Source: Nitratifractor sp. | GTDB taxonomy: Bacteria; Campylobacterota; Campylobacteria; Campylobacterales; Sulfurovaceae | DNA length: 5,047 nucleotides | Direction: 5' to 3' | Assembly: GCA_015490055.1 (NCBI GenBank) | Contig: WFYP01000131.1 | Span: 1 to 5,047 of the forward strand | Shown: one piece after another, positions 4,644 to 5,047 of the stretch | Position numbering within the stretch: the first letter of the stretch is position 1 | Layout: every line of letters begins with the position of its first letter | The notes under the pieces: model-generated | The model's input: only the letters and a program-made list of their open reading frames with translations | What the model was told of the DNA's origin: nothing | Database searches by the model: none | Position numbers and translations under genes: made by a program

Positions 4644-5047
4644 TTAATCCAGTTTAGAAAGTAATAAATCAAAAGTTTCGTTTACTTCATCGGATATTTC
4701 ATCTATAACATTAACACCGATTAATCTATTTTCTTTATCCATAATATTTACAGCTTTACCATCTTTTATATAGTATGCATTAACTTTTTCAAAAGGAATG
4801 CATTGAGAAGCTTTAACTAACCCTTTTATAATATCTTCCCCTTTTGCCTCTTTAACATCATTGGCTAATATAAGATTATTTAAAGCAGTTAAAATATAAG
4901 GACTATGAGTCATTAAAAATAATTTATTGTCTATTTGTAAATTTTCAATAAGAAAATCCACAACCTCTTTTTGAGCTTTAGGAAATAGATTTTGTTCAGG
5001 TTCTTCAATAACAATAGTATTGTATTTTTCAGTAAAGTATGTATATG
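4644..5047 (-). CDS. ABC/AAA-type (RecF/OLD-like) ATPase, C-terminal part, truncated by the window edge
   Basis: The minus-strand frame is open from the right edge to the TAA at 4646-4644, giving 133 visible residues. IVIEEPEQNLFP (codons 5015-4980) is a Walker B motif with its catalytic Glu, followed by the P-x-x-Q segment usual in AAA_15/AAA_21 ATPases. KLFLMTHSPYILTALNN contains the H-loop/switch histidine (MTHSP, codons 4913-4899). The Walker A, Q-loop and signature motifs must lie beyond the window. A GTG at 4961 could be mistaken for a start, but it falls after Walker B, so it is an internal Val. After the ATPase core come about 80 residues of acidic, probably helical sequence ending LLLSKLD. 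No TOPRIM motif is seen, which argues against a complete OLD-type nuclease. The next gene, a PD-(D/E)xK-like protein 2 bases away, is the likely effector partner; role in defence is inference. Confidence 0.8.
   Translation of the reverse strand, partial: YTYFTEKYNTIVIEEPEQNLFPKAQKEVVDFLIENLQIDNKLFLMTHSPYILTALNNLILANDVKEAKGEDIIKGLVKASQCIPFEKVNAYYIKDGKAVNIMDKENRLIGVNVIDEISDEVNETFDLLLSKLD

Noticed and set aside
4644..4961. Complete 105-residue protein starting at GTG 4961
   Set aside because: The frame stays open to the window edge and the Walker B motif lies upstream of this GTG, so the codon is an internal Val of a longer, truncated ATPase.

Overview
The window is AT-rich and gene-dense. Codon choice, the hydrogenase and metal-transport content, and a resemblance of one short transposase-like protein to proteins I associate with this phylum suggest a Campylobacterota (epsilonproteobacterial) chromosome, perhaps a Sulfurimonas, Sulfurovum or Arcobacter relative. 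That assignment is inference.

Left part (1-980, minus strand): the start of a metal-uptake operon. A CbiM/NikM-type permease (339-980) is followed by a small PDGLE-like partner (49-342, TTG start, 4-base overlap). A third gene then begins at base 65, inside the end of the partner, and runs off the left edge; only its signal-peptide-like N terminus is visible. The nearby hypF makes nickel the more likely substrate than cobalt. A divergent control region (981-1089) holds a 14-base perfect palindrome just upstream of the permease ribosome binding site.

Middle (1090-2014): a plus-strand gene (1090-1698) encodes a short protein with a zinc ribbon, a helix-turn-helix-like segment and a shrunken IS1595/ISXO2-type transposase core that seems to lack most of its catalytic acids. 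It has no visible IS ends. Its last residues come from a dispersed 35-base repeat. The 316 bases between it and hypF contain no gene. They hold a 14-bp hairpin starting at the stop codon and a 265-base non-coding element with terminal inverted repeats and a TTAA target duplication (a MITE), inserted exactly at the hypF stop codon.

Right part (2015-5047, minus strand): hypF, a full-length [NiFe]-hydrogenase maturation carbamoyltransferase, is interrupted twice in frame by the same 35-base repeat, in opposite orientations. Upstream, and tightly coupled to it, lie a 139-residue protein with a PD-(D/E)xK nuclease signature and the C-terminal part of an ABC/AAA-type ATPase that enters from the right edge. 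The ATPase and nuclease look like a two-gene defence-type module.

Functionally, metal uptake and HypF fit together as nickel supply and Fe-ligand synthesis for [NiFe] hydrogenase. The transposase relic, MITE, small repeats and ATPase/nuclease pair are the accessory layer around them.
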